This document shows positions 7,577 to 14,106 of a stretch of DNA of 16,634 nucleotides, piece by piece (the first letter of the stretch is position 1; each line of letters opens with the position of its first letter). The translations under genes were made by a program, and so were the position numbers. Source of the DNA: Campylobacteraceae bacterium (GTDB lineage Bacteria > Campylobacterota > Campylobacteria > Campylobacterales > Sulfurospirillaceae); the NCBI GenBank assembly GCA_019162915.1, contig JAFLKZ010000074.1, positions 1 to 16,634 of the forward strand, given 5' to 3'. The notes under the pieces were generated by a model. It had not been told where the DNA came from, did no database searches, and saw only the letters and a list, made by a program, of their open reading frames with translations.

Positions 7577-8612
7577 GAAATGTTTTTTTAGAAATAAAGA
7601 TATTTGCTAATTCTTTTATTGTTGCTACTGGAATTTCCGTAATTTTAGAAGCCCATTCTGGTGTTTTGGCAATATCATCTGATTTCCCCATGAGGTAAGG
7701 TACAAATTTATCAAATCCATGGGTGTATTGTTCTATAAAAGCTTTGTCATATTTTTTAGTTGTGTATAGATAATGCATCATGCCAAGCATTAGTGCGACA
7801 TCTGTATTGGGACGAATATAAATACATTCTGCATTTAACATTTTTGCAGTTTCAGTTCTAATAGGATCAATAGAAATAAACTTAATACCAGATTTTTTAT
7901 ATTGAATATAGTATTCATCATTTTTATGATTTGCTATGCCATAATCAATTTTATTGGTTTTAAATAGGTCTGTTCCCCACATGACATAGACTTCAGTGTT
8001 TTTTAAAATCTCTTCATGTGTTGTTTGAAGAGAATAAACTTCCATGTCTCCTACAATCCCTGGATTTGTAGGTCCTGCAGCACCATTACTGTATTCTCCA
8101 GCTGTTCCAATTGCTCCACCTATTGCAATATTGAAAAACTTACCTGTTAGTGTTGCGCAGCTATTGAGTGTACCTGGATGTGACCATCCACCATATGAAC
8201 CGTTATAAATATTTTCTTTAGGGCACGCTTTTATTTTTTCAGCAACAAGTTCTAAGGCCTTGTCCCAGCTAACTTGTACAAATTCATCATTGCCTCGCAA
8301 CTCATTGTTCCCAGGTTTAGCTTCTAAAAATGATTTTCTTACATAAGGATATTTGATACGTGACTGAGCATAATTTCTATCAACAAAAGCACGTACTAGA
8401 GAATTAGGCCTTTTATCAGACTCTTGTGGAGACACATCAACAATTTTTCCATCTTGTACATGTGCATAAAATGCACCATAATGGCTTGCATGAGGAATTT
8501 TTTTGATTTCTAAGAACAACTCTGCTGCGTTAGCAACATTAGAACCAACAGCAACAGCTGCGGCAGAACTAGCCAAACTTCCTTTTAAAAATTTTCTTCT
8601 TGAGATACTCAT
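7569..8612 (-). CDS. TorA-like reductase, N-terminal part before the frameshift
   Basis: This is the in-frame N-terminal portion, 348 residues ending in TFLAA. Translation without correction would continue out of frame to a stop at 7401-7403, adding a 55-residue tail rich in Trp that has no relation to the family. The Tat signal and the first cofactor-contact region are intact. Confidence 0.8.
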
Positions 8613-8650
8613 TCGTGACCCTTTCTTGTTAAATTTAAAATTCTAAAGAA

Positions 8651-8656
8651 AGTATA
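8651..8656 (-). promoter_or_regulatory. Candidate -10 element of the torA operon
   Basis: TATACT on the minus strand lies about 40 bp before the torA start in an AT-rich, T-tracted stretch, as is usual for Campylobacterota promoters with weak -35 boxes. No clear TTGACA is present, which would fit an activator-dependent promoter. The response regulator encoded downstream is a plausible activator, by inference. Confidence 0.3.
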
Positions 8657-8827
8657 AATAAGAAAAGAGTCTAAAAAGTAGTTGATAGTATTTTGAGCAT
8701 GAAATATAAATAAATTTTGAATAGGTTGGGAAATAATCTAAACATGTATTTGCAAAATTACCAATCGCAACGACGTTTCAACTTGAGCCGAAGAAGACGA
8801 TGTCGAGGCGAAGCGTGCCTTTGCATG

Positions 8828-8841
8828 CTTTACATGTAAAG
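8828..8841. repeat. CTTTACATGTAAAG repeat, copy 2
   Basis: A perfect palindromic copy with matching flanks (GCTTTACATGTAAAGC), in the gene-free region past the 3' end of metH. Confidence 0.8.
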
Positions 8842-8867
8842 CTTTTGTTTGTTTATCGTAAAACTCG

Positions 8868-8900
8868 AGGGTGTTTTCACGGTTTCATGACAAACACCCT
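8868..8900 (-). terminator. Hairpin downstream of metH, candidate terminator
   Basis: A 9-bp inverted repeat AGGGTGTTT (8868-8876) and AAACACCCT (8892-8900) has a 15-nt loop. On the minus strand it is followed by CGAGTTTTACG. It lies about 90 nt past the metH stop. The loop is large and the T-tract short, so this is tentative. Confidence 0.35.
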
Positions 8901-8988
8901 GATTGGCAGATTTCTTCTATTTTGTACTGTTCCCAGAGTCTGACACTATCGAGGAAAGTGGAGAGTCTGTTTTTGCCATCTCTTTGCC

Positions 8989-11900
8989 TTAAACATTAAA
9001 GTAAAGTGCTTCTCTATGGTGCATCACTATCGCGGTGGTGCTTTGTTCTGGATGAATTTGGAACGTTTCACTCAATTCAATTCCAAACTCTTGGGGCTTT
9101 AACAAATCAAAGATGATTTGCGTATCTTCTAGTCTTGGACACGCGGGATAACCAAAGGAGTAGCGACATCCTGTGTATCGTTTCATGCGTACATCTCTAA
9201 GACTATTGCCCTCATCAAGAGCGATTCCTAGGTCAAGTCTTATCTGTTTATGCACTATCTCAGCTAAGGCTTCGGCTAACTCAACGCCTAGTCCATGGAC
9301 AAAAAAGTACTCGGTGAAGTTGCCCTCATCGTAGAGTTTTTTTTCATATGCTGAAAACTTTGGCCCTGCACTGACACAAGTTAAAGCGATAACATCATGG
9401 CGAGAAGGAGAGATAAAGTCACTTAATGAACGAAACGGAACTCTAGGTTGCCTTGGAAAATCAAACGCTTTAATAGCCCTTTGTTCTATCTCTTTGGTTG
9501 GCTGTGTATTCACTTGCTCTTCTGCAAAATAGCCCTCACTCTCATCAAAAAGTAACAGTCTATTTTCATCACTTCGTGCAGGATAATACCCATAAATCAG
9601 TGTTGGCTCAAAAAGCCCCATCTTGTCGATATCAGCTTTAATTCGCTCATACGCTGGCCATAAAATCTCATCGAGCTGTTTTTTCTTCTCTTCACTGCTT
9701 AAACCTTTACCGCTATAACCCCATCGTTGCGCAAAAAGAATTTTGTGGTTCACCCACTCGTACGCCAAAGATTTGACATCACTTTTTAAAACTCTTCGTC
9801 CCCAAAATGGTGGCGTTGGGATTTTTATATCGCGACTTGGCATTTTAAGTTCGTTAAAGGGAGGCATGATGACGGGTTCCTTTTTCGCTTTTACGATGCT
9901 ATTCTCACTATTTTTACGAGCAAAGGTGGTATCAAAATTTTTAACTTCAATACGTGACATCGCTTCAATTCCCTCAAACGCATCTTTACAATAAAAGATA
10001 GGTCCATCGTAAATCGGTCGGCAAAAATCTTCCACAAAGTTATCGGTCAGTGCTGCCCCACCTAAAATAACAGGGATTTTAATGCCCATTTTTTGCATCA
10101 TTTCTAAATTTTCTTTCATCACATTGGTAGACTTCACCAAAAGTCCACTCATACCGATAGCGTCCGCTTTATGTTCATCTAAAGACTCTAAAAACTTCTC
10201 CAAATCTGCTTTAATACCGATATTGATGACCCTAAAACCATTATTGCTAAGGATGATATCTACAAGATTTTTGCCCACATCATGCACATCGCCTTTGACC
10301 GTTCCAATGATGATAGTTGTCGTAGTCGTTTTATTGTTTTTGGGTAAAAAAGGATTGAGATAATCTACCGAAGCTTTCATCACTTCAGCTGATTGAAGCA
10401 CGAAAGGAAGTTGCATCTTTCCACTCCCAAAAAGCTCACCGACGACTTTCATCGCATCTATCAAAATCTCATTGACGATGAGTTCGGGGCGTATCTCATC
10501 TTTAGCATCCACTAAAATTTTCAACATGCGCTCTTTATCGCCATCTATGAGTAAAGAAGCTATCTTCTCTTTAGTATTCATCGCCTCATACTCTGCGTCA
10601 TGTTCTTCTTTATTGTCTACGGCACCTTCAAAATGGGTGATAAATTTGAAAAGTGGATCACCCTCTTCTCTATGATTGAAAAGTAAATCTTCACATATTT
10701 TTTTATCAACTTCACTGATTTTATGCATCGGCAGTGTATTTTTAACATTGACGATAGCCATGCTTAATCCCGCTTCGACGCAGTGGTGTAAAAAGACAGA
10801 GTTTAGATACTCTCTAGCATTTTTAGCCAGTCCAAAAGAGATGTTTGAAACACCCAAAACAAATCCTACTTCTGGGTGCATCAGATGAAACTCTCTAATC
10901 GCTTCTATCGTTTCAATCGCAGCGGTATGATACTCAGCATCTCCACTTCCTACCGTAAAAGTCAGCAAGTCAAACACTAAATCTTCAGGATGAATACCGT
11001 GACTTTGCGTGGCTAACGTATAGATACGCTCCGCAATCTCAACTTTTTGTGCTTTAGTTTTTGCCATGCCTACTTCATCGATAGTTAAACATACCAGTGC
11101 GGCACCAAAGCGTTTGGCAAGGGAGCAGACTTTATCAAATTTCCCCATACCATCTTCAAGATTCACCGAGTTGATGATAGGCTTTCCCCCGATAAGTTTG
11201 AGTGCTACCTCAAGAGCTGGTACTTGCGTCGTATCTGGCATCAAAGGTAGAAGAATTTTTTGGACATAACGCCCCATCACTTCTGTGGTATCTTTGTTTT
11301 CATCTCTTCCTGCGAAACCGACACTCACATCGATGCCATGCGCACCACTGCGCACTTGCTGTTGCGCTACACCGAGCGTTCCATCATAATCTTCTGCTAG
11401 TAAAAGCTCACGAAACGCTTTTGAACCCGTGGCATTACTGCGTTCCCCTATCAAAAAAGGTGCTGGGTTTTGTTTGAGCGCTCTTGTTTCAAACAGTGAT
11501 GCGATGCATCTTTCCATCTCACCTTTGGGCGGTAGCGGTTTTTTACCCTCTACGCGTTTGCTTAACTCTAAAATATGCTGAGGCGTTGTACCACAACATC
11601 CCCCCAAAATCGCCACACCATCAAGCTCTATAAATTTTTCTTGGAGCTGGGCAAATTCTCTAGGTCCCATTGGATAAAAAGTATAACCGCCTCGGTTTTG
11701 AGGAAGCCCTGCATTAGCATGCACGCTGATGGGTTTGCTCCACACTTGACTCAATGTTTTAAGGTGTTTTTCGACCTGTTCAGGTCCAGTACCGCAGTTA
11801 AATCCAAGACTTAAGATATCAAAAGGCTCTAAGATAGTTGCAATAGTCGTCGCATCCGTACCAATCAACATAGAGCCAGAAAGCTCAATGGTCACTGAAA

Positions 11901-12459
11901 CCATCACGGGAATCTTTACATGTAAATCTTTTTGAACATCTTCTATCGCATGAAGTGCTGCTTTAATCTGCAAAGGGTCTTGCGCCGTTTCGATTAAGAA
12001 AACATCCGCTCCACCATCAAGGAGTCCTTGCACACAAAGCTTATATCCCTCAAGCATTTCATCATAACCAATATGTCCCAAGGAAGGAAGCTTTGTGCCA
12101 GGTCCCATCGCCCCTGCTACAAAACGAGGTTTTTCGGGCGTAGAAAAAGCAATACACGCTTCTTTAACGATTGCCGCTCCAGCCTTGGCTAATTCATAAG
12201 CTCTCTCTCCTATGCCATAATCATCTAAAACCCATGGCAGTGCGCCAAAAGTATTGGTTTTAATGATGTCTGCACCTGCGAGTAAATAACCTTTATGAAT
12301 TTTAGAAATCTCTTCTTTACATGTAACGTTTAAAAGCTCATTACACCCCTCAAGACCTTCCCATGCAGAGGTAGGAATGGTAAGCGCTTGTATCTGTGTG
12401 CCCATCGCACCATCGATGACTAAAATTTTTTCTGTGATTAATTCTTTGATAGTTGCCAA
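8989..12459 (-). CDS. metH: Cobalamin-dependent methionine synthase MetH
   Basis: A cytoplasmic enzyme that transfers the methyl group of 5-methyltetrahydrofolate to homocysteine through methylcobalamin. All four modules are present in 1156 residues; E. coli MetH has 1227. The homocysteine domain (1 to about 320) has zinc ligands Cys222, Cys288 and Cys289 in GFNCGTGP and GGCCGTTP. The pterin-binding domain (about 335-600) begins LIGERSNATGSKAF. The cobalamin module (about 640-850) has DVHDVGK with axial His726. The reactivation domain (about 880-1156) has the AdoMet motif RYSFGYPACPRLED. The start is TTG at 12457-12459, supported by AGGAAAG about 7 nt upstream with no better codon nearby. No cobalamin riboswitch is evident upstream. 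Two copies of the CTTTACATGTAA repeat lie inside the coding region. Confidence 0.97.
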   Translation of the reverse strand: MATIKELITEKILVIDGAMGTQIQALTIPTSAWEGLEGCNELLNVTCKEEISKIHKGYLLAGADIIKTNTFGALPWVLDDYGIGERAYELAKAGAAIVKEACIAFSTPEKPRFVAGAMGPGTKLPSLGHIGYDEMLEGYKLCVQGLLDGGADVFLIETAQDPLQIKAALHAIEDVQKDLHVKIPVMVSVTIELSGSMLIGTDATTIATILEPFDILSLGFNCGTGPEQVEKHLKTLSQVWSKPISVHANAGLPQNRGGYTFYPMGPREFAQLQEKFIELDGVAILGGCCGTTPQHILELSKRVEGKKPLPPKGEMERCIASLFETRALKQNPAPFLIGERSNATGSKAFRELLLAEDYDGTLGVAQQQVRSGAHGIDVSVGFAGRDENKDTTEVMGRYVQKILLPLMPDTTQVPALEVALKLIGGKPIINSVNLEDGMGKFDKVCSLAKRFGAALVCLTIDEVGMAKTKAQKVEIAERIYTLATQSHGIHPEDLVFDLLTFTVGSGDAEYHTAAIETIEAIREFHLMHPEVGFVLGVSNISFGLAKNAREYLNSVFLHHCVEAGLSMAIVNVKNTLPMHKISEVDKKICEDLLFNHREEGDPLFKFITHFEGAVDNKEEHDAEYEAMNTKEKIASLLIDGDKERMLKILVDAKDEIRPELIVNEILIDAMKVVGELFGSGKMQLPFVLQSAEVMKASVDYLNPFLPKNNKTTTTTIIIGTVKGDVHDVGKNLVDIILSNNGFRVINIGIKADLEKFLESLDEHKADAIGMSGLLVKSTNVMKENLEMMQKMGIKIPVILGGAALTDNFVEDFCRPIYDGPIFYCKDAFEGIEAMSRIEVKNFDTTFARKNSENSIVKAKKEPVIMPPFNELKMPSRDIKIPTPPFWGRRVLKSDVKSLAYEWVNHKILFAQRWGYSGKGLSSEEKKKQLDEILWPAYERIKADIDKMGLFEPTLIYGYYPARSDENRLLLFDESEGYFAEEQVNTQPTKEIEQRAIKAFDFPRQPRVPFRSLSDFISPSRHDVIALTCVSAGPKFSAYEKKLYDEGNFTEYFFVHGLGVELAEALAEIVHKQIRLDLGIALDEGNSLRDVRMKRYTGCRYSFGYPACPRLEDTQIIFDLLKPQEFGIELSETFQIHPEQSTTAIVMHHREALYFNV
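11914..11926 (+). repeat. CTTTACATGTAAA repeat, copy 3
   Basis: A copy inside metH. On the coding strand it spells part of DLHVK (residues 178-182). Confidence 0.75.
12315..12326 (+). repeat. CTTTACATGTAA repeat, copy 4
   Basis: A 12-base core copy inside metH, lacking the last A of the palindrome. It encodes part of VTCK (residues 45-48). Confidence 0.7.
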
Positions 12460-12541
12460 ATTTCTTTCCTGTTAGTTGATAGCTATATATATGGTATCAA
12501 AACTCACATAATGTTATGATAAAAAGTTATTTTAGGAGTTT

Positions 12542-12573
12542 TGGAACGAAAAAGTCTTATTTTATTCGTTCCA
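12542..12573 (-). terminator. Inverted repeat after the LivJ/LivK-type gene
   Basis: A 9-bp inverted repeat TGGAACGAA (12542-12550) and TTCGTTCCA (12565-12573) has a 14-nt loop, 11 nt past the stop of the binding-protein gene and about 80 nt before metH. No T-tract follows on the minus strand. It may attenuate or stop read-through into metH. Confidence 0.35.
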
Positions 12574-12584
12574 TTTAAAGAAAA

Positions 12585-13703
12585 TTAAGGGTTAACTGTA
12601 GATTTATAAACTGCTTTGCCATTCGTGATAACTTTGATAACCGCAGAACGCGTGGCATTACCATTTTTGTCGATGGAGATAAAGCCTGAAACACCTTCAA
12701 AATTAACTGTCTTTTTTATCTTATCGTTGATGCAAACGCTATCACTTGGATTATCACAACGGTTCATTGCATCGACCATGACATTGTAGGTGTCTGCACC
12801 CAAAGTGACGAAAGAATTAATCTCTTTTTTACCCGTTTTCTTCTCATACGCCGCTATAAAATCTTTTGATCTTTGTGTTGGAGGAGCACTATAATCAAAA
12901 AAGTCTGTAAACATATGCCCCTCAACAGAATCTCCACCCAAATCTATAAAAGTCTGATTAGCAACACTATCGCCCGATAAAAATGGTTTAGCAAGACCAA
13001 TTTGTTTTGCCTGACGTGTAATCATCGAAGCCTCTGCATGATAGATAGGAAGGAAAATAAAATCTGGATTAGATCCCTTGATTTGCGAAACAACCGCTTT
13101 AAAATCTTTATCGCCAGAATTGACTTTAAGCTCTTTAATCACTTTCCCACCATTAGCCGTAAATGCCTCTGTAAAAGCTTTTGAAAGACCTAATGAATAC
13201 ACTTGCGCTTGGTCAACAATCACCACAGCCGTTTTGAACTTCAAATCTTTGCTCGCGTAATTCGCAACGACAGCTCCTTGAAAAGAATCAGTAAAACAAA
13301 CACGACTGGCATACGTTCTTTGTTCTGTTAATTTATCATTCGTAGCGACAGGCGCGATGACTGGAATTTGTTTTTTATCAGCAATGGCGATAATTTGCGC
13401 CGTATTGGTACTCGTAATCGCGCCTAAAATACCAACTACTTTATCTGAACTTATCAACCTTGTTGTTGCTGTTGCAGATTCTACTTTATCCCCTTTATTG
13501 TCTACTAATACTAACTTAAGGGTATCTCCATTTTTTAATTTTGGTTGAAGGGTATTGGCAAACTCAATGCCTTCATACGTGGTCTGACCATACGAAGCCA
13601 AAGAACCACTCATCGGCATAACAACACCTATGTGAATCTCTTTTGCAAAAGAGAATGAAACTAAAGTACTGATTGCTGCTGCAAAAATAACTAATTGACG
13701 CAT
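12585..13703 (-). CDS. Branched-chain amino acid ABC transporter substrate-binding protein (LivJ/LivK family)
   Basis: A 372-residue family-6 periplasmic binding protein, near the usual 367-370. MRQLVIFAAAISTLVSFSFA is the signal peptide, cleaved before KEIHIGVVMPMSG, the conserved first strand. Further family features are LASYGQTTYEGIEFA, LVLVDNKGDK, GAITSTNTAQIIAIADKKQIPVI (in part) and the late DAMNRCDNPSDSVC segment. Such proteins bind Leu/Ile/Val or related amino acids. No permease or ATPase genes lie beside it, so its transporter must be elsewhere. The ATG at 13701-13703 was chosen because AGGAG lies 7 nt upstream and the signal peptide begins there; the longer frame up to 13742 overlaps the promoter. 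C. jejuni Cj1018c/Cj1019c are likely relatives. Confidence 0.9.
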   Translation of the reverse strand: MRQLVIFAAAISTLVSFSFAKEIHIGVVMPMSGSLASYGQTTYEGIEFANTLQPKLKNGDTLKLVLVDNKGDKVESATATTRLISSDKVVGILGAITSTNTAQIIAIADKKQIPVIAPVATNDKLTEQRTYASRVCFTDSFQGAVVANYASKDLKFKTAVVIVDQAQVYSLGLSKAFTEAFTANGGKVIKELKVNSGDKDFKAVVSQIKGSNPDFIFLPIYHAEASMITRQAKQIGLAKPFLSGDSVANQTFIDLGGDSVEGHMFTDFFDYSAPPTQRSKDFIAAYEKKTGKKEINSFVTLGADTYNVMVDAMNRCDNPSDSVCINDKIKKTVNFEGVSGFISIDKNGNATRSAVIKVITNGKAVYKSTVNP

Positions 13704-13732
13704 AAAAATTCTCCTATTATTAATTTGGCGAA

Positions 13733-13761
13733 AGTTTATCAAAATTGTATTTTAATGTCAA
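13733..13761 (-). promoter_or_regulatory. Sigma-70 promoter of the LivJ/LivK-type gene
   Basis: On the minus strand a perfect -35 TTGACA (13756-13761) is separated by 17 bp from the -10 TAAACT (13733-13738). This implies a 5' leader of about 24 nt carrying the AGGAG. Confidence 0.7.
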
Positions 13762-13822
13762 GTAAGTTTATTTATTTAGTAGTGTATAAAATAGCTTCAA
13801 CTAACTTTATAGGCGCATATCT

Positions 13823-13828
13823 TATAAT
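13823..13828 (+). promoter_or_regulatory. -10 element before the PhnA-domain gene
   Basis: A consensus TATAAT lies 24 bp upstream of the ATG at 13853. No good -35 is visible at 17 bp, as is often the case in this phylum. Short GGCG/CGCC arms flank the -10 (13812-13815 and 13830-13833) and could bind a regulator or fold; this is speculative. Confidence 0.5.
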
Positions 13829-13852
13829 ACGCCAAAAATTATAGGAGAATAT

Positions 13853-14062
13853 ATGGCAAAAGATAGCAATGGCAATGTATTAAATGATGGCGATAGCGTC
13901 ACCGTTATCAAAGATTTGAAAGTAAAAGGTACTTCGGCAACCCTGAAGAGAGGAACACTTGTTAAAAATATTCGTCTAACTGATAATGAAGATGAAGTCG
14001 AGTGTAATGCTGAGAAGATTAAAGGTTTAGTACTTAAAACGTGTTTTTTGAAAAAAGTTTAA
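13853..14062 (+). CDS. Small PhnA-domain protein (YjdM C-terminal domain type)
   Basis: A 69-residue protein matching the C-terminal PhnA domain: KDSNGNVLNDGDSVTVIKDL, then KVKG, RGTLVKNIRLTD and a late ECNAEKIKGLVLK segment. E. coli YjdM (PhnA) has about 110 residues with an N-terminal zinc ribbon, which is missing here; only two unpaired Cys (51 and 64) remain. The family was once linked to alkylphosphonate use, but its biochemical role is not established. AGGAG (13843-13847) precedes the ATG by 5 nt, so the start is firm and the short form is real, not a truncated call. It stands alone, with its own promoter, and converges on the opgB-like gene. Confidence 0.85.
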   Translation: MAKDSNGNVLNDGDSVTVIKDLKVKGTSATLKRGTLVKNIRLTDNEDEVECNAEKIKGLVLKTCFLKKV

Positions 14063-14066
14063 AGAG

Positions 14067-14106
14067 TCTTTACATGTAAAGAGAAGTAGTAATTCTACTT
14101 CTCTTT
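14067..14106. terminator. Overlapping palindrome and hairpin between convergent genes
   Basis: A 16-bp palindrome centred on TTTACATGTAAA (14067-14082) shares its right end with a 12-bp stem, AAAGAGAAGTAG (14078-14089) and CTACTTCTCTTT (14095-14106), around a 5-nt loop. The two structures are mutually exclusive at the shared AAAGA. The second stem includes the stop codon and last codons of the opgB-like gene. It probably acts as a terminator for the small upstream gene and possibly for both strands. Confidence 0.6.
14068..14081. repeat. CTTTACATGTAAAG repeat, copy 5
   Basis: A perfect palindromic copy between the convergent PhnA-domain and opgB-like genes, overlapping a hairpin. Confidence 0.8.

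Larger units (their letters stand above)
6230..8612 (-). pseudogene. torA: TorA-like TMAO/DMSO reductase (molybdopterin oxidoreductase), frameshifted
   Basis: A periplasmic molybdopterin (bis-MGD) reductase of the TorA/DorA/BisC group, about 795 residues if restored. The N-terminus carries a Tat signal, SRRKFLK (4-10), with a hydrophobic region ending in ANA/AE. The cofactor-site region reads NGSYGGWSHPG, followed by GEYSNGAAGPTN and a GDMEVYSLQTT segment. The C-terminal half has LQRAHHGEQ, GQIGTPGGGFGFSMHYSGGG, ADIVLPATTTLERDDIG and the terminal cofactor-binding barrel from about RLNPSDAKKYGIANGDIVEI. The halves lie in different frames. The upstream frame is coding to about 7569, and the downstream frame resumes at CTG near 7573. 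Two or three conserved residues expected between FLAA and LQRAHHGEQ are missing, so a small deletion is likely. AAAGGG serves as RBS. The gene leads the cytochrome and porin genes. Confidence 0.85.
8613..8988. other. Gene-free 376-bp region between torA and metH
   Basis: The left half (8613-8760) is AT-rich and holds the torA RBS and promoter region. The right half holds a stretch of clearly higher GC (about 8766-8827), one TTTACATGTAAA copy and a 9-bp inverted repeat (8868-8900). Only very short open frames are present and none looks like a known protein. No function is assigned. Confidence 0.6.

Noticed and set aside
7566..7590. Programmed ribosomal frameshift in torA
   Set aside because: There is no known precedent in this family, and shifting at the junction would delete conserved residues. 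Deletion or sequencing error is simpler. The A7 alternative is kept as a low-interest finding.
8764..8832. Tiny minus-strand ORF (MQRHASPRHRLLRL..., 22 residues) in the metH-torA gap
   Set aside because: It is very short, basic, lacks a good RBS and lies in the GC-rich block. It is more likely a chance frame.
8920..8980. Tiny minus-strand ORF (MAKTDSPLSSIVSDSGNSTK) just after metH
   Set aside because: Twenty residues with no recognisable family. The purine-rich stretch before it is not enough evidence for a gene.
9743..11814. Several plus-strand open frames of 67-93 codons opposite metH
   Set aside because: All lie antisense to a full-length, well-conserved metH and show no family features.
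12460..12584. Cobalamin or SAM riboswitch upstream of metH
   Set aside because: The gap is only 125 bp, AT-rich, and includes the inverted repeat of the previous gene. No B12-box-like or SAM-aptamer stems were recognised.
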